Source of the DNA: AP-15 sp963738185
GTDB lineage: Bacteria > Pseudomonadota > Alphaproteobacteria > ATCC43930 > CGMCC-115725
Length of the DNA stretch: 64,000 bases
Reading direction: 5' to 3'
Assembly: GCA_963738185.1 (NCBI GenBank)
Contig: CAVTVA010000003.1
Location: 124,001-188,000 of the forward strand
The notes beneath the pieces are model-generated. The model made no database searches. It was not told where the DNA came from and saw nothing but the letters and a program-made list of their open reading frames with translations. A program made the position numbers and the translations under genes. Positions 50,317-58,517 of this stretch are shown in pieces (the stretch's first letter is position 1; every line of letters begins with the position of its first letter).

Positions 50317-50385
50317 CGATGAGCGGGTCGCGGCGATGAGCTGGTCGGGCCGATGAGCTGGTCGGGCCGATGAGCTGGTCGGGCC
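50317..50385 (+). repeat. 17-bp tandem repeat forming overlapping mini-ORFs before tetR
   Basis: Four 17-base units each begin with ATG (50319, 50336, 50353, 50370). The first three each encode six codons (MSGSRR, MSWSGR, MSWSGR) and end in TGA overlapping the next ATG as ATGA. The fourth ATG is the start of tetR, whose product also begins MSWSGR. No strong ribosome site is visible before any unit. Confidence 0.8.
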
Positions 50386-51026
50386 GGGGCCCGGACGGCC
50401 GGCGTGGCTATCACCATGGCAATCTGCGCGAGGCGCTGATCGAGGCCGCCCTCGACCTGATCGCCAAAAAAGGGCCGGGCGGCTTCACCTTTGCCGACGC
50501 CGCGCGCTCGGCCGGGGTCAGCTCGGCGGCGCCCTACCGTCATTTTCGCGACCGCGACGCGCTGATCGCCGATGTCGCGCGGCGCGGCTTCGAGCTGTTT
50601 GCCGCCCATCTCGACCGCGCCTGGAACGACGGCCGCCCCGACCCCTTCACCGCTTTCGAGAATGTCGGGCGCGCCTATCTGGCCTTTGCCCGTAACGAGC
50701 CCTCCTATTATTCGGCGATGTTCGAGGCCGGGCTGTCGTTTGATGACGATCCGGCCTTGCGCCAGGCCGCCGACCGCAGCTTTGCCGTGCTGCGCCACGC
50801 CTCGGAAATTTTGTGCGCGCGGCTGCCGGCGGAAAAGCGGCCGCCATCCCTGATGATGAGCCTCCATATCTGGGCCATGTCGCACGGCGTCGCCTCGCTG
50901 TTCGCCCGCGGCGACGGCGGCCGGCGCCGATTGCCGATGACCGCCGAGGACCTGCTCGAGGCGGGGGTGCTGATTTACCTGCGCGGCCTCGGGGTCATCG
51001 CCGAGCCGGCCGGCCCGCGGCGCTGA
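50370..51026 (+). CDS. TetR/AcrR-family transcriptional regulator
   Basis: A 218-residue regulator. The N-terminal helix-turn-helix reads GYHHGNLREALIEAALDLIA, FTFADAARSAGVSSAAPYRH and DRDALIADVARRGFELF, the family's standard pattern. The C-terminal ligand domain resembles the WHG type (IWAMSHGVASLFARGDGG). ATG 50370 is practically forced: upstream in-frame sequence contains a stop, and the conserved part begins 12 residues in. It is preceded by chained mini-ORFs in 17-bp repeats. A 25-base palindrome over the promoter of the next gene is a likely operator. The effector is unknown. Confidence 0.9.
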   Translation: MSWSGRGPDGRRGYHHGNLREALIEAALDLIAKKGPGGFTFADAARSAGVSSAAPYRHFRDRDALIADVARRGFELFAAHLDRAWNDGRPDPFTAFENVGRAYLAFARNEPSYYSAMFEAGLSFDDDPALRQAADRSFAVLRHASEILCARLPAEKRPPSLMMSLHIWAMSHGVASLFARGDGGRRRLPMTAEDLLEAGVLIYLRGLGVIAEPAGPRR

Positions 51027-51037
51027 CACGGGCGGCC

Positions 51038-51066
51038 TTGACAGGCGATATGGTCGCAGTTATGTA
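51038..51066 (+). promoter_or_regulatory. Near-consensus sigma-70 promoter before DUF2852 gene
   Basis: TTGACA (51038-51043) is separated by exactly 17 bases from TATGTA (51061-51066). Transcription should begin near 51073. Confidence 0.65.
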
Positions 51067-51086
51067 AATGTTAGAAACATTCACAT
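51062..51086. promoter_or_regulatory. 25-base palindrome, probable TetR operator
   Basis: ATGTAAATGTT, AGA, AACATTCACAT: two 11-base arms with one mismatch. It covers the -10 box, the expected start of transcription and the first base pair of ATG 51085. Size, symmetry and position fit TetR-family operators, and a tetR gene ends 35 bases upstream. Confidence 0.6.
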
Positions 51087-51555
51087 GGGTGCGGTGATGT
51101 ACCACTTGGCGGCGCATCTCGACGATCTCGGCAAGCCCGCTTGGATCGGGCTGACGGTGTTGAGCTTTCTCGTGTGGTGGCCGCTTGGCCTGGTGGTTCT
51201 GGGATTTCTGATCGGGAGTGGGCGAATGGCATGCTGGGTTCAGGGCGGCGGCGGGCGCTGGCAGCGGCGCATGGATCGGATGCAGCAGCGGATGAGCCGC
51301 ATGCAGGCGGCCGCCGAGCGCTGGGGCTGCGGCGGGGGCGGCGGGGGTGGAACGCGCGCGCGCTCGGCCACCGGCAACCGGGCCTTTGACGAATACCGCG
51401 CCGAGACCCTGCGCCGGCTCGAAGAGGAGCAGCGCGAGTTTATGGAATTTCTCGACCGCCTGCGCCACGCCAAGGACAAGGCCGAGTTCGACGAGTTCAT
51501 GGCCGAGCGGCGGCATCGCTCCGACGGCCCCGCGCCGCAGCCGCAGGGCATCTGA
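51085..51555 (+). CDS. DUF2852 membrane protein
   Basis: A 156-residue protein with one membrane segment (IGLTVLSFLVWWPLGLVVLGF, residues 21-42), a Gly-rich basic linker, and a conserved C-terminal coiled part: FDEYRAETLRRLEEEQREF, then FLDRLRHAKDKAEFDEFMAE. This is DUF2852, seen mainly in Alphaproteobacteria; function unknown. ATG 51085 lies within the palindrome only about 12 bases from the predicted transcription start, so ATG 51097 (residue 5) may be the real start, or the message has a very short leader. Control by the adjacent TetR is likely. Confidence 0.85.
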   Translation: MGAVMYHLAAHLDDLGKPAWIGLTVLSFLVWWPLGLVVLGFLIGSGRMACWVQGGGGRWQRRMDRMQQRMSRMQAAAERWGCGGGGGGGTRARSATGNRAFDEYRAETLRRLEEEQREFMEFLDRLRHAKDKAEFDEFMAERRHRSDGPAPQPQGI

Positions 51556-51668
51556 ACGCGCTGGGGTTTGTGCCGCGAGGCAGGGCGCTGCTCTCGCTAT
51601 CGGCAAGGTTGCTGCGCGGCGGCGCTTGGGCTAAATCCCGGCTCCCTTGAGCCTCGCCGGAGCCGGAG

Positions 51669-53657
51669 ATGCAGCACCAGTCTTCCGCCGCCGAGGGCTC
51701 GCCAGGTCCGGCGGGCCCGGCGCCCGTGGTGATGACGCCGCTGGTCGTGACCTTGCCGGACGGCAGCCGGCGGAGCTTTGCCGGGCCGGTCAGCGGCGCT
51801 GAGATCGCGGCCGCGATCGGGCCGGGGCTGGCCAAGGCGGCCATCGCCATCCAGGTCGATGGCCGGCTGCGCGACCTCGCCTCATCGGTCGATCATGATG
51901 CCGCCGTTGCGGTCATCACCCGCGACACGCCCGAGGGTCTCGAAATCCTGCGCCACGACGCCGCCCACGTCATGGCCGAGGCGGTCAAGGAGCTCTACCC
52001 CGAGGCCCAGGTCACTTTTGGCCCGGCGACCGAGACCGGCTTCTATTACGATTTCGCCCGTGCCGAGCCGTTCACCCCCGAGGATCTCGCCAAAATCGAA
52101 GAGCGGATGCGCGCGATCGTGCGCCGCGACGAGCCGATCACCCGCGAAATCTGGGACCGAGACGCGGCGATCGCCTTTTTCGCCGGCATCGGCGAGCGCT
52201 ATAAGGCCGAATACATCGCCGAGATCCCGCAGGACGAGGAGATAAGCCTTTATCGCCAGGGCGGGTTTGTCGATCTGTGCGCGGGGCCGCATTTGCCTTC
52301 GACCGGCCGTCTCGGCCAGGCGTTCAAGCTGACCAACGTGGCCGGCGCCTATTGGCGCGGCGATTCAAAAAACGCGCAATTGCAGCGCATCTACGGCACC
52401 GCGTGGGCGAGCCAGAAAGAGCTCGACCAGTATTTGTTCAGGATCGAGGAGGCCGAGCGCCGCGACCACCGCCGGCTCGGCCGCGAGCTCGAATTGTTTC
52501 ATCTCGGCGAGGAGGCGGTCGGCAGCGTCTTTTGGCACCCCAAGGGCTGGACCCTGTTCCGGATCATCGAAGATTACATGCGCCGCCGGCTCGACGCCGC
52601 CGGCTATCTCGAGGTCAAGGGGCCACAGCTGCTCGACCGCAGCCTGTGGGAAAAATCCGGGCATTGGGAGAATTTCCGCGAGAATATGTTTATCGCCCAA
52701 AGCCGCGACGATCGGGTGCTCGCGGTCAAGCCGATGAACTGCCCGGGCCATGTGCTGATCTTTCGCGACCGGCTCCGGAGCTATCGCGAATTGCCGATGC
52801 GGCTCGCCGAATTCGGCAGCTGCACGCGCAACGAGCCGTCCGGTGCGCTGCACGGCATCATGCGGGTGCGCGCCTTCACCCAGGACGACGCGCATATTTT
52901 TTGCACCGAGGACCAGATCACCGGCGAATCGATCGCGTTCTGCCGGCTGCTGCTGTCGGTCTACAAGGATTTCGGGTTTGCGGATGTGGCGATCAAATTC
53001 GCCGACCGGCCGACCCCGCGCACCGGTAGCGACGCGACCTGGGACCGGGCCGAACAGAGCCTCAAGGACGCGGTCGCGGCGGCCGGGATCGCCTATACGC
53101 TGGCGCCCGGCGAGGGCGCCTTCTATGGCCCGAAGCTCGAATTTCATCTGCGCGACGCGCTCGGCCGCGACTGGCAATGCGGCACGTTGCAGCTCGATTT
53201 CAACATGCCCGAGCGGCTTGGCGCCAGCTATGTCGGCGAGGATGGCGGGCGCCACGTCCCGGTCATGCTGCATCGGGCGATCCTCGGCTCGATGGAGCGG
53301 TTTATCGGCATTCTGATCGAGCATTACGCCGGGCGGTTTCCGCTGTGGCTGGCCCCGGTGCAGCTTGTCGTCGCCTCGATTACCGAAGAAGCGGCCAGCT
53401 ACGCGGCCGAGGTCGCTGGCATCTGCTCCGCTGCGGGGCTCAGGGCCGTGCTCGACAACGGCAACGAAAAAATCTCGTACAAGGTGCGCGAGCACAGCCT
53501 TGCCAAGGTGCCGCTCATGCTGGTCGTCGGGCGGCGCGAGGCGGAGAGCCGTTCGGTCGCGCTGCGCCGGCTTGGCGGCAACGCGCAGGAAGCTCTTGCG
53601 CTCGGCGAAGCGGTCGCTAGATTGAGGGAGGAGGCGGCGGTTCCGTCGTCTGCCTAA
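51669..53657 (+). CDS. thrS: Threonyl-tRNA synthetase
   Basis: A 662-residue class II synthetase that charges tRNA-Thr. It has a TGS domain (25-85, VVTLPDGSRRSFAGPVSG), the editing domain with RHDAAHVMAEAV near 96 and DLCAGPHLPSTG near 203, and the catalytic core with VKPMNCPGHVLIFRD (zinc Cys) near 356, RLAEFGSCTRNEPSGALHG (motif 2) and PVMLHRAILGSMERFIGIL (motif 3). An anticodon-binding domain follows (565-650). ATG 51669 follows CCGGAG; ATG 51732 (residue 22) is an alternative because the TGS domain starts there. infC follows 53 bases later, a classical order. Confidence 0.97.
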   Translation: MQHQSSAAEGSPGPAGPAPVVMTPLVVTLPDGSRRSFAGPVSGAEIAAAIGPGLAKAAIAIQVDGRLRDLASSVDHDAAVAVITRDTPEGLEILRHDAAHVMAEAVKELYPEAQVTFGPATETGFYYDFARAEPFTPEDLAKIEERMRAIVRRDEPITREIWDRDAAIAFFAGIGERYKAEYIAEIPQDEEISLYRQGGFVDLCAGPHLPSTGRLGQAFKLTNVAGAYWRGDSKNAQLQRIYGTAWASQKELDQYLFRIEEAERRDHRRLGRELELFHLGEEAVGSVFWHPKGWTLFRIIEDYMRRRLDAAGYLEVKGPQLLDRSLWEKSGHWENFRENMFIAQSRDDRVLAVKPMNCPGHVLIFRDRLRSYRELPMRLAEFGSCTRNEPSGALHGIMRVRAFTQDDAHIFCTEDQITGESIAFCRLLLSVYKDFGFADVAIKFADRPTPRTGSDATWDRAEQSLKDAVAAAGIAYTLAPGEGAFYGPKLEFHLRDALGRDWQCGTLQLDFNMPERLGASYVGEDGGRHVPVMLHRAILGSMERFIGILIEHYAGRFPLWLAPVQLVVASITEEAASYAAEVAGICSAAGLRAVLDNGNEKISYKVREHSLAKVPLMLVVGRREAESRSVALRRLGGNAQEALALGEAVARLREEAAVPSSA

Positions 53658-53695
53658 CGATATCGGCGGAACCGGGGCGATCCGCAGCAACCGCA

Positions 53696-53713
53696 GAGAG
53701 GAGACACTAGATA
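53696..53713 (+). promoter_or_regulatory. infC ribosome binding site pointing to an ATA start codon
   Basis: GAGAGGAG (53696-53703) is followed after 7 bases by ATA (53711-53713), in frame with infC. The first ATG (53726) is 22 bases from the site, too far for efficient use. Rare AUU/AUC/AUA starts are the known autoregulatory device of infC. Confidence 0.7.
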
Positions 53714-54247
53714 CCCAGACCCCCGATGAACCTCGCCCCGACCCGCGAGGGTCCCCGGATCAACGACGAGATCGGCGTGCCGCGCGTGCGCCTGGTCGAT
53801 GACCGGGGCAATATGGTGGGGGTGGTCGGGCGCAACGAAGCGCTCGCCATGGCCGCCGACGCCGGTTTCGACCTGGTCGAGATCGCGCCCAATGCCGACC
53901 CGCCGGTCTGCAAGATGCTCGACTTCGGCAAATACAAATACGAAGAGCAAAAAAAGAAAAACGAAGCGCGCAAAAAGCAGAAGATTATCGAAGTTAAAGA
54001 AATCAAGCTGCGCCCCAGCATCGACGATCATGATTACGACGTCAAGATGCGCAGCATGACCAAATTTCTCGAGGAAGGCGACAAGGTCAAGGTGACGATG
54101 CGGTTCCGCGGGCGCGAATTGGCGCATCAGGAGCTGGGCATGGACGTCTTGATCCGGGTCCGCGACAACCTTCAGGAAATCGCCAAGGTCGAGCAGATGC
54201 CGCGCATGGAAGGCCGGCAGATGACCATGGTGATGTCGCCGAAATAG
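53711..54247 (+). CDS. infC: Translation initiation factor IF-3
   Basis: IF-3 binds the 30S subunit and rejects wrong start codons. From ATA 53711 the product has 178 residues (173 from ATG 53726). RINDEIGVPRVRLVDDRGN opens the N-domain, DLVEIAPNADPPVCKMLDFG and YEEQKKKNEARKKQKIIEVK form the linker, and IKLRPSIDDHDYDVKMRSMT with VKVTMRFRGRELAHQELG the C-domain. The ribosome site favours the ATA start, which would let IF-3 repress its own mRNA as in E. coli. It probably shares a transcript with thrS. rpmI and rplT, the usual followers, are absent; cydA-type genes come next. Confidence 0.96.
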   Translation: MPRPPMNLAPTREGPRINDEIGVPRVRLVDDRGNMVGVVGRNEALAMAADAGFDLVEIAPNADPPVCKMLDFGKYKYEEQKKKNEARKKQKIIEVKEIKLRPSIDDHDYDVKMRSMTKFLEEGDKVKVTMRFRGRELAHQELGMDVLIRVRDNLQEIAKVEQMPRMEGRQMTMVMSPK

Positions 54248-54416
54248 CCCGCGATATATTTTGCCTGCCTCGCGTCTTGCGCACGCAGGCCGCGAAGAGC
54301 ATTGTCATGGATGCCAATCTCCCGGCGAGCCGAACCGCCAAGGCCGGACCGTCCCCCTTTGAGTTCGATCGCAGTAATTAAGCCCGAACGGATGATGCTC
54401 GATCGTGGACGGCTGC

Positions 54417-54567
54417 ATCGAGATTGCTTCGTCGCGAAGCCTGTCCTCGGGCCGCGCAAAGCACGGTCAGCGGGCTCCTCGCAATGATACCTTTGAGGCG
54501 TCATTGCGAGCCCACGGGTCGGCGCGATGCGCCGCCCGAGGACAGGCTCCGCGAAGCAATCTTGGGC
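54417..54567. repeat. Large palindromic repeat in the infC-cioA gap
   Basis: Two arms of about 70 bases (GAGATTGCTTCG...TCCTCGGGC, and GCCCGAGGACAGGCTC...GAAGCAATCTTG) are imperfect inverted copies around a short centre (about 54482-54505). A partial relative lies at 61.5 kb. The rest of 54248-54632 shows no gene. Confidence 0.75.
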
Positions 54568-54632
54568 GGCGACACGGGTGCGGAGTGTCAGGTTCGCCCC
54601 GCTAGAATGCCGTCACTCGACAGGAGCGAGCG

Positions 54633-56015
54633 GTGAACCTCGGCACGGTGCTGCTGTCGCGCGTGCAGTTCGCCTTTACGATCGGCTTTCATATCTTGTG
54701 GCCGGCCTACACGATCGGTATTTCCGGATTTATTGTCCTGCTCAACATCTTGTGGCTGCGCACCGGACGTGCGGTCTACCACGACCTGCTGCGCTTCTGG
54801 ATCCATTTGTTCGCGCTGGGCTTTGCCATGGGGGTGGTGACCGGCGTGGTCATCTCCTACGAGATCGGGATGAACTGGAGCGGCTATGCCGCAGCGGTCA
54901 GCAATGTCATTGGCCCGTTCTTTACCTACGAGGTGATGACCGCCTTTTTTCTCGAGGCGGGCTTTATCGGGATCATGTTGTTTGGCATGGATCGCGTCAG
55001 CCCGGGCGTGCATTTCGTGTCCTGCCTGATGGTGGCGCTCGGCGCGCTGGCCAGCGCCTTTTGGATCCTTTCGGCCAACAGCTGGATGCAGACGCCGGCC
55101 GGCTTCACCTTCGCCGACGGCAAGTTCCAGATCGCCAGCTGGTGGAGCGCGATCTTCAACCCCTCCTTTCCCTATCGCTTCGCGCATATGGTGACCGCCG
55201 CCTACATCGCCGGCGATTTTGTCGTGATCGGGGTCCTGGGCTTTTACCTGTGGCGCGGCCGGCACATCGAGATCGCCAAGGCTGGATTTTCGCTGGCGAT
55301 GTGGATCGCGATCATCCTGACGCCGCTGCAGATTTTTCTCGGCGACGCGCACGGCCGAAACACGCTCCAATACCAGCCGATCAAGGTCGCGGCGATGGAG
55401 GGCGACTGGGAGACCAAGCGAGGCCAGCCGCTGGTCATCTTCGCCTGGCCCGACATGGCCGCCCAGCGCAACGAGTACGAGCTCGCGATCCCGCGGGTCG
55501 GCAGCCTGATCCTGACCCACAGCTGGGACGGGCTGGTCAAAGGGCTCAAGGCCGCGCCGCCGCAGGACCAGCCGCCGGTGCCCTATATCTTCTACGCGTT
55601 CCGGCTGATGGTCGGGATCGGGGTCGTGATCTTTCTGATCGCGCTCGCCGGTCTGGTGTTGCGGCTGATGCGCCGGCTTTATGACACGCGGTTGTTCGCC
55701 GCGCTCTGCGCGTTTTCGAGCCCGCTGCCGTTTCTCGCGATCTTGTGCGGCTGGACTGTTACCGAGGTGGGCCGCCAGCCCTATGTCGTCTACGGCTATC
55801 TGCGCACCGCCGACGCCGTTTCGCCGCTGAAGCCGAGCGCGGTCGCGACCTCGCTGGGGCTGTTCTTTATCGTCTATTCGCTGCTGCTGCTGGCGTTTTT
55901 CTGGTACGCCACCCGCATCGTGCTGCGCGGCCCGGAAATCGAGCACCCGGCGGAGCATCCCATGGCGGTTCGGCCGGGCAAGGATTCGGCGCCCGCCGGC
56001 CAGCCCGCGGACTGA
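54633..56015 (+). CDS. cioA: Cytochrome bd-type quinol oxidase subunit I (CIO type)
   Basis: Subunit I oxidises quinol and carries the haems that reduce oxygen. The 460-residue product has about nine membrane helices. SRVQFAFTIGFHILWPAYTI holds the haem His near residue 20, and GRNTLQYQPIKVAAMEGDWE is the quinol-binding GRxxxxYQPxKxAAxE motif near 248. The Q-loop after it is short, marking the cyanide-insensitive (CIO) branch instead of the long-loop E. coli CydA. Start is GTG 54633, 7 bases after AGGAG. cioB follows 5 bases later. Such oxidases support respiration at low oxygen or under inhibitor or peroxide stress. Confidence 0.92.
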   Translation: MNLGTVLLSRVQFAFTIGFHILWPAYTIGISGFIVLLNILWLRTGRAVYHDLLRFWIHLFALGFAMGVVTGVVISYEIGMNWSGYAAAVSNVIGPFFTYEVMTAFFLEAGFIGIMLFGMDRVSPGVHFVSCLMVALGALASAFWILSANSWMQTPAGFTFADGKFQIASWWSAIFNPSFPYRFAHMVTAAYIAGDFVVIGVLGFYLWRGRHIEIAKAGFSLAMWIAIILTPLQIFLGDAHGRNTLQYQPIKVAAMEGDWETKRGQPLVIFAWPDMAAQRNEYELAIPRVGSLILTHSWDGLVKGLKAAPPQDQPPVPYIFYAFRLMVGIGVVIFLIALAGLVLRLMRRLYDTRLFAALCAFSSPLPFLAILCGWTVTEVGRQPYVVYGYLRTADAVSPLKPSAVATSLGLFFIVYSLLLLAFFWYATRIVLRGPEIEHPAEHPMAVRPGKDSAPAGQPAD

Positions 56016-56020
56016 TTACG

Positions 56021-57028
56021 ATGGCCTACGGCCTGCCGATATTTTTCGCCATCGCGATGGCCTTCGGGATCACCATGTACGTGATCTCCGACGGCTTTGA
56101 TCTCGGCATCGGCATCCTTTTTCTGCTGGCCCCGGCCGAAACCGACCGCGATTTGATGATGAATTCGGTCGCGCCCCTCTGGGACGGCAACGAGACCTGG
56201 CTGGTGTTTGGCGGCACAGTGCTGATCGGCGCCTTTCCGGTGGCCTACGCGACGGTGCTGCCGGCCTTCTACATCCCATTGGCGCTGATGCTGTTCGGGC
56301 TGATCTTCCGCGGCGTCGCCTTCGAGTACCGCTTTCGCGCGAGCGGCGGGCGCCGGGTGTGGGATTGGGCGTTCAGCGGCGGCTCGGCGCTCGCGGCATT
56401 CACACAGGGTCTGGTCCTCGGCTCCTATATCGACGGCATCATCGTGCGCAACGAGGTCTTTGTCGGGACCCCACACGGGGTGGTGACCGGGTTCTCCGTG
56501 ATGACCGGATTGGGGCTTCTCGCCGGCTATGCCTTGCTCGGTGCCACTTGGCTGATCATGAAGACCGACGGCGCCACGCGGGCATTTGGCCGCAAGGCGG
56601 CCGGGCCGAGCCTCGCCCTCTCGCTGATATTTCTGCTGATCATCAGCATCTGGACCCCCCTCGACCACCCATTCGTCGCTCGGCGCTGGTTCAGCACGCC
56701 GCAGATCTACTATCTGTGGATCCCGCCGGTGCTGAGCCTCGCGGCGGCCTACGGCATCTGGCGCACCCTCGACAGCGAGCGCGAAGCGCTGCCGTTTCTA
56801 TTGTCGATCGTGCTGTTCCTCTTCGCGCTGCTCGGGCTTGGCATCACGTTGTGGCCCTATGCCGTGCCTTATTCGGTGACCTTATGGGAGGCGGCGTCAT
56901 CGACCCCCACCCTGGAGTTCCTGGCGGTCGGCACGGTGATCATCGTGCCGATCATCCTCGCCTATCTCGCCTACGCCCACCGGGTGTTCCGCGGCAAGAC
57001 GCAGGCCGGGACCGGCTACGGCGGGTAG
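56021..57028 (+). CDS. cioB: Cytochrome bd-type quinol oxidase subunit II (CIO type)
   Basis: A 335-residue membrane protein with about eight helices. GLPIFFAIAMAFGITMYVIS, DGFDLGIGILFLLAPAETDR and MNSVAPLWDGNETWLVFGGT are the conserved start of CydB/CioB, and GLIFRGVAFEYRFRA follows. It partners subunit I. ATG 56021 lies 5 bases after the cioA stop, so the pair is one operon. No cydX-like small subunit and no cydDC assembly genes are seen nearby, which is usual for CIO clusters. Confidence 0.93.
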   Translation: MAYGLPIFFAIAMAFGITMYVISDGFDLGIGILFLLAPAETDRDLMMNSVAPLWDGNETWLVFGGTVLIGAFPVAYATVLPAFYIPLALMLFGLIFRGVAFEYRFRASGGRRVWDWAFSGGSALAAFTQGLVLGSYIDGIIVRNEVFVGTPHGVVTGFSVMTGLGLLAGYALLGATWLIMKTDGATRAFGRKAAGPSLALSLIFLLIISIWTPLDHPFVARRWFSTPQIYYLWIPPVLSLAAAYGIWRTLDSEREALPFLLSIVLFLFALLGLGITLWPYAVPYSVTLWEAASSTPTLEFLAVGTVIIVPIILAYLAYAHRVFRGKTQAGTGYGG

Positions 57029-57046
57029 GTTCGGTCCCATCCCCGC

Positions 57047-57200
57047 TCGACCGGTCGACGCACTCGGCACGCATCACCCCCACCCCGACCCGCCCCCATC
57101 GAGGGGGCGGGAGTACAAATAGGAGTGCTGATAAAGGCCCTCCCCCTTGATGGGGGAGGGTTTGGGAGGGGGTGAGCGCGGTGCAATTTGATCGGAAACC
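57047..57200. repeat. Copy A of a 155-bp inverted repeat pair flanking queC
   Basis: Near-identical (about 9 differences by hand alignment) to the reverse complement of 58617-58771. It contains two internal hairpins: GACCCGCCCCCATCGAGGGG with its partner, and CCTCCCCCTTGATGGGGGAGG. It lies directly after cioB and may terminate it. Confidence 0.85.
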
Positions 57201-57236
57201 CCGCTAGCTGCCGCAAATTTCCTCGAGCGGCTCAAC

Positions 57237-57977
57237 TCACGGTGCCGCCGGCCGGCCGGCAAACCGCTCCCATCCGGCCCGGCGCAGCTTACAGGCGGGG
57301 CAGCGCCCGCAGCCATAACCCCATTCGTGCCGATGGCTGCGGTCGCCGAGGTAGCAGCTGTGGGTTTCATCGCGGATCAGGGTCACCAGCGGGTCGCCGC
57401 CGAGTTCGCGCGCGAGCGCCCAGGTCGCGGCCTTGTCGAGCCACATCAATGGCGTGTGGATCACAAAGCGATGATCCATGCCGAGCGACAACGTCGCCTG
57501 CAACGCCTTCAGCGCGTCGTCGCGGCAATCGGGGTAGCCCGAATAATCGGTCTCGCACATGCCGCCGACCAGGTGGCGCAGGCCGCGCCGGTAGCCGATC
57601 GCCGCCGCCAAGGTGAAAAACATCAGATTGCGGCCGGGAACAAACGTGTTCGGCAGCCCGCCGGCATCAAACACAATCGCGCTGTCGCGGGTCAGCGCGG
57701 TGTCGCTGATCTGCCCCAGCACGGCGAAATCCACCAGATGATCTGCGCCGAGCCGGTCGCGCCATGGCGGAAACTCGCGGCGCAAACGGTCGAGGATTAT
57801 TTTCCGGCAATCGAGCTCGACCCGGTGGCGCTGACCATAGTCGAAGCCGATCGTCTCAATCGCCGCGAAACGGTCGAGCGCCCAGGCGAGACAGGTCGCC
57901 AAATCCTGGCCCCCCGAAAACAGCACTAGGCTGCGCTCGGCGCGGTTACCCAAATTGGGGCGCTGATCCTCGGACAT
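57237..57977 (-). CDS. queC: 7-cyano-7-deazaguanine synthase (QueC) with an altered PP-loop
   Basis: QueC converts 7-carboxy-7-deazaguanine to preQ0 with ATP and ammonia, for queuosine synthesis. The 246-residue product has the PP-loop LVLFSGGQDLATCLAWAL near residue 18, GFDYGQRHRVEL near 46, FVPGRNLMFFTLAAAIGYRR near 105 and the zinc cluster C-x-LGDRSHRHEWGYGCGRCPAC near the C terminus. The family's SGGQDS ends here in Leu (codon TTG, one base from TCG Ser). ATG 57977 is chosen. Both flanks carry copies of the inverted repeat. queD, queE and queF are not nearby; queA is 52 kb away. Confidence 0.93.
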   Translation of the reverse strand: MSEDQRPNLGNRAERSLVLFSGGQDLATCLAWALDRFAAIETIGFDYGQRHRVELDCRKIILDRLRREFPPWRDRLGADHLVDFAVLGQISDTALTRDSAIVFDAGGLPNTFVPGRNLMFFTLAAAIGYRRGLRHLVGGMCETDYSGYPDCRDDALKALQATLSLGMDHRFVIHTPLMWLDKAATWALARELGGDPLVTLIRDETHSCYLGDRSHRHEWGYGCGRCPACKLRRAGWERFAGRPAAP

Positions 57978-58040
57978 CCCGTTACGGGATAGTGCCGCGC
58001 CGCGCCGCAATCAACCTGGCCGGCGGCCTGGAGCGGCTAC

Positions 58041-58355
58041 TCAGCGGCGGGTCACGCTCGCGACCAGAAATCCGACGGCAAAGGCGATCGCCAGGCTGGT
58101 CAGCGGGTTGTGCTCGACCTGCTCGGAGACGGTGCCGACCGCGCGCTCGCTTTGCGCGCGCAATTCCTTGGCCATTTCGGTCGCGCGCTCCTGCGCCGTC
58201 TGCGCCCATTGCTCGCTCGCCTGCGTCAATTCGCGGATCGACTGCGAGGCCTGCTCGACCACCGAGCGCAATTTCTCAACCGCCTCGGTCGCCTGACTAA
58301 AGCCGAACCCGCCACCACTGCCGTTGCCGCTGCTCTCGCGCTTTTCCTCCGACAT
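58041..58355 (-). CDS. DUF883-like membrane-anchored protein (ElaB/YqjD type)
   Basis: A 104-residue protein with a Gly/Ser-rich N terminus, a long amphipathic helix (about residues 22-78, with SIRELTQASEQWAQTAQERA and ELRAQSERAVGTVSEQVEHN) and one C-terminal membrane segment (PLTSLAIAFAVGFLVASV) ending TRR. This C-tail-anchored layout and the HNPLTSLAIAF motif match DUF883/YqjD relatives, some of which bind ribosomes in stationary phase; that role is not shown for this branch. ATG 58355 is chosen; ATG 58370 adds five residues. Confidence 0.7.
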   Translation of the reverse strand: MSEEKRESSGNGSGGGFGFSQATEAVEKLRSVVEQASQSIRELTQASEQWAQTAQERATEMAKELRAQSERAVGTVSEQVEHNPLTSLAIAFAVGFLVASVTRR

Positions 58356-58517
58356 GGGATTTGTCCTCATAAGGTTGCGTCACCCGAGATCACGTCGGAA
58401 AACGCTCCGCCCGCTGAAACGCTCCGCACCCCGTCCCCATGACCTGCGGCGCCGCCCCCCTCCTGTGGCTCACTCCTTAAAGGCGACCCACATGAGACGA
58501 CAAGACGCCTCAAATTC

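Noticed and set aside
50317..50385. Short regular repeats considered as a CRISPR remnant
   Set aside because: The units are 17 bases with no spacers; they form mini-ORFs instead.
52365..53690. A 441-codon minus-strand frame opposite thrS
   Set aside because: It is the complement of a fully conserved threonyl-tRNA synthetase and shows no independent features.
54588..55958. A 456-codon minus-strand frame opposite cioA
   Set aside because: CioA motifs are unmistakable on the plus strand; the antisense frame has no hydrophobic or enzymatic signature.
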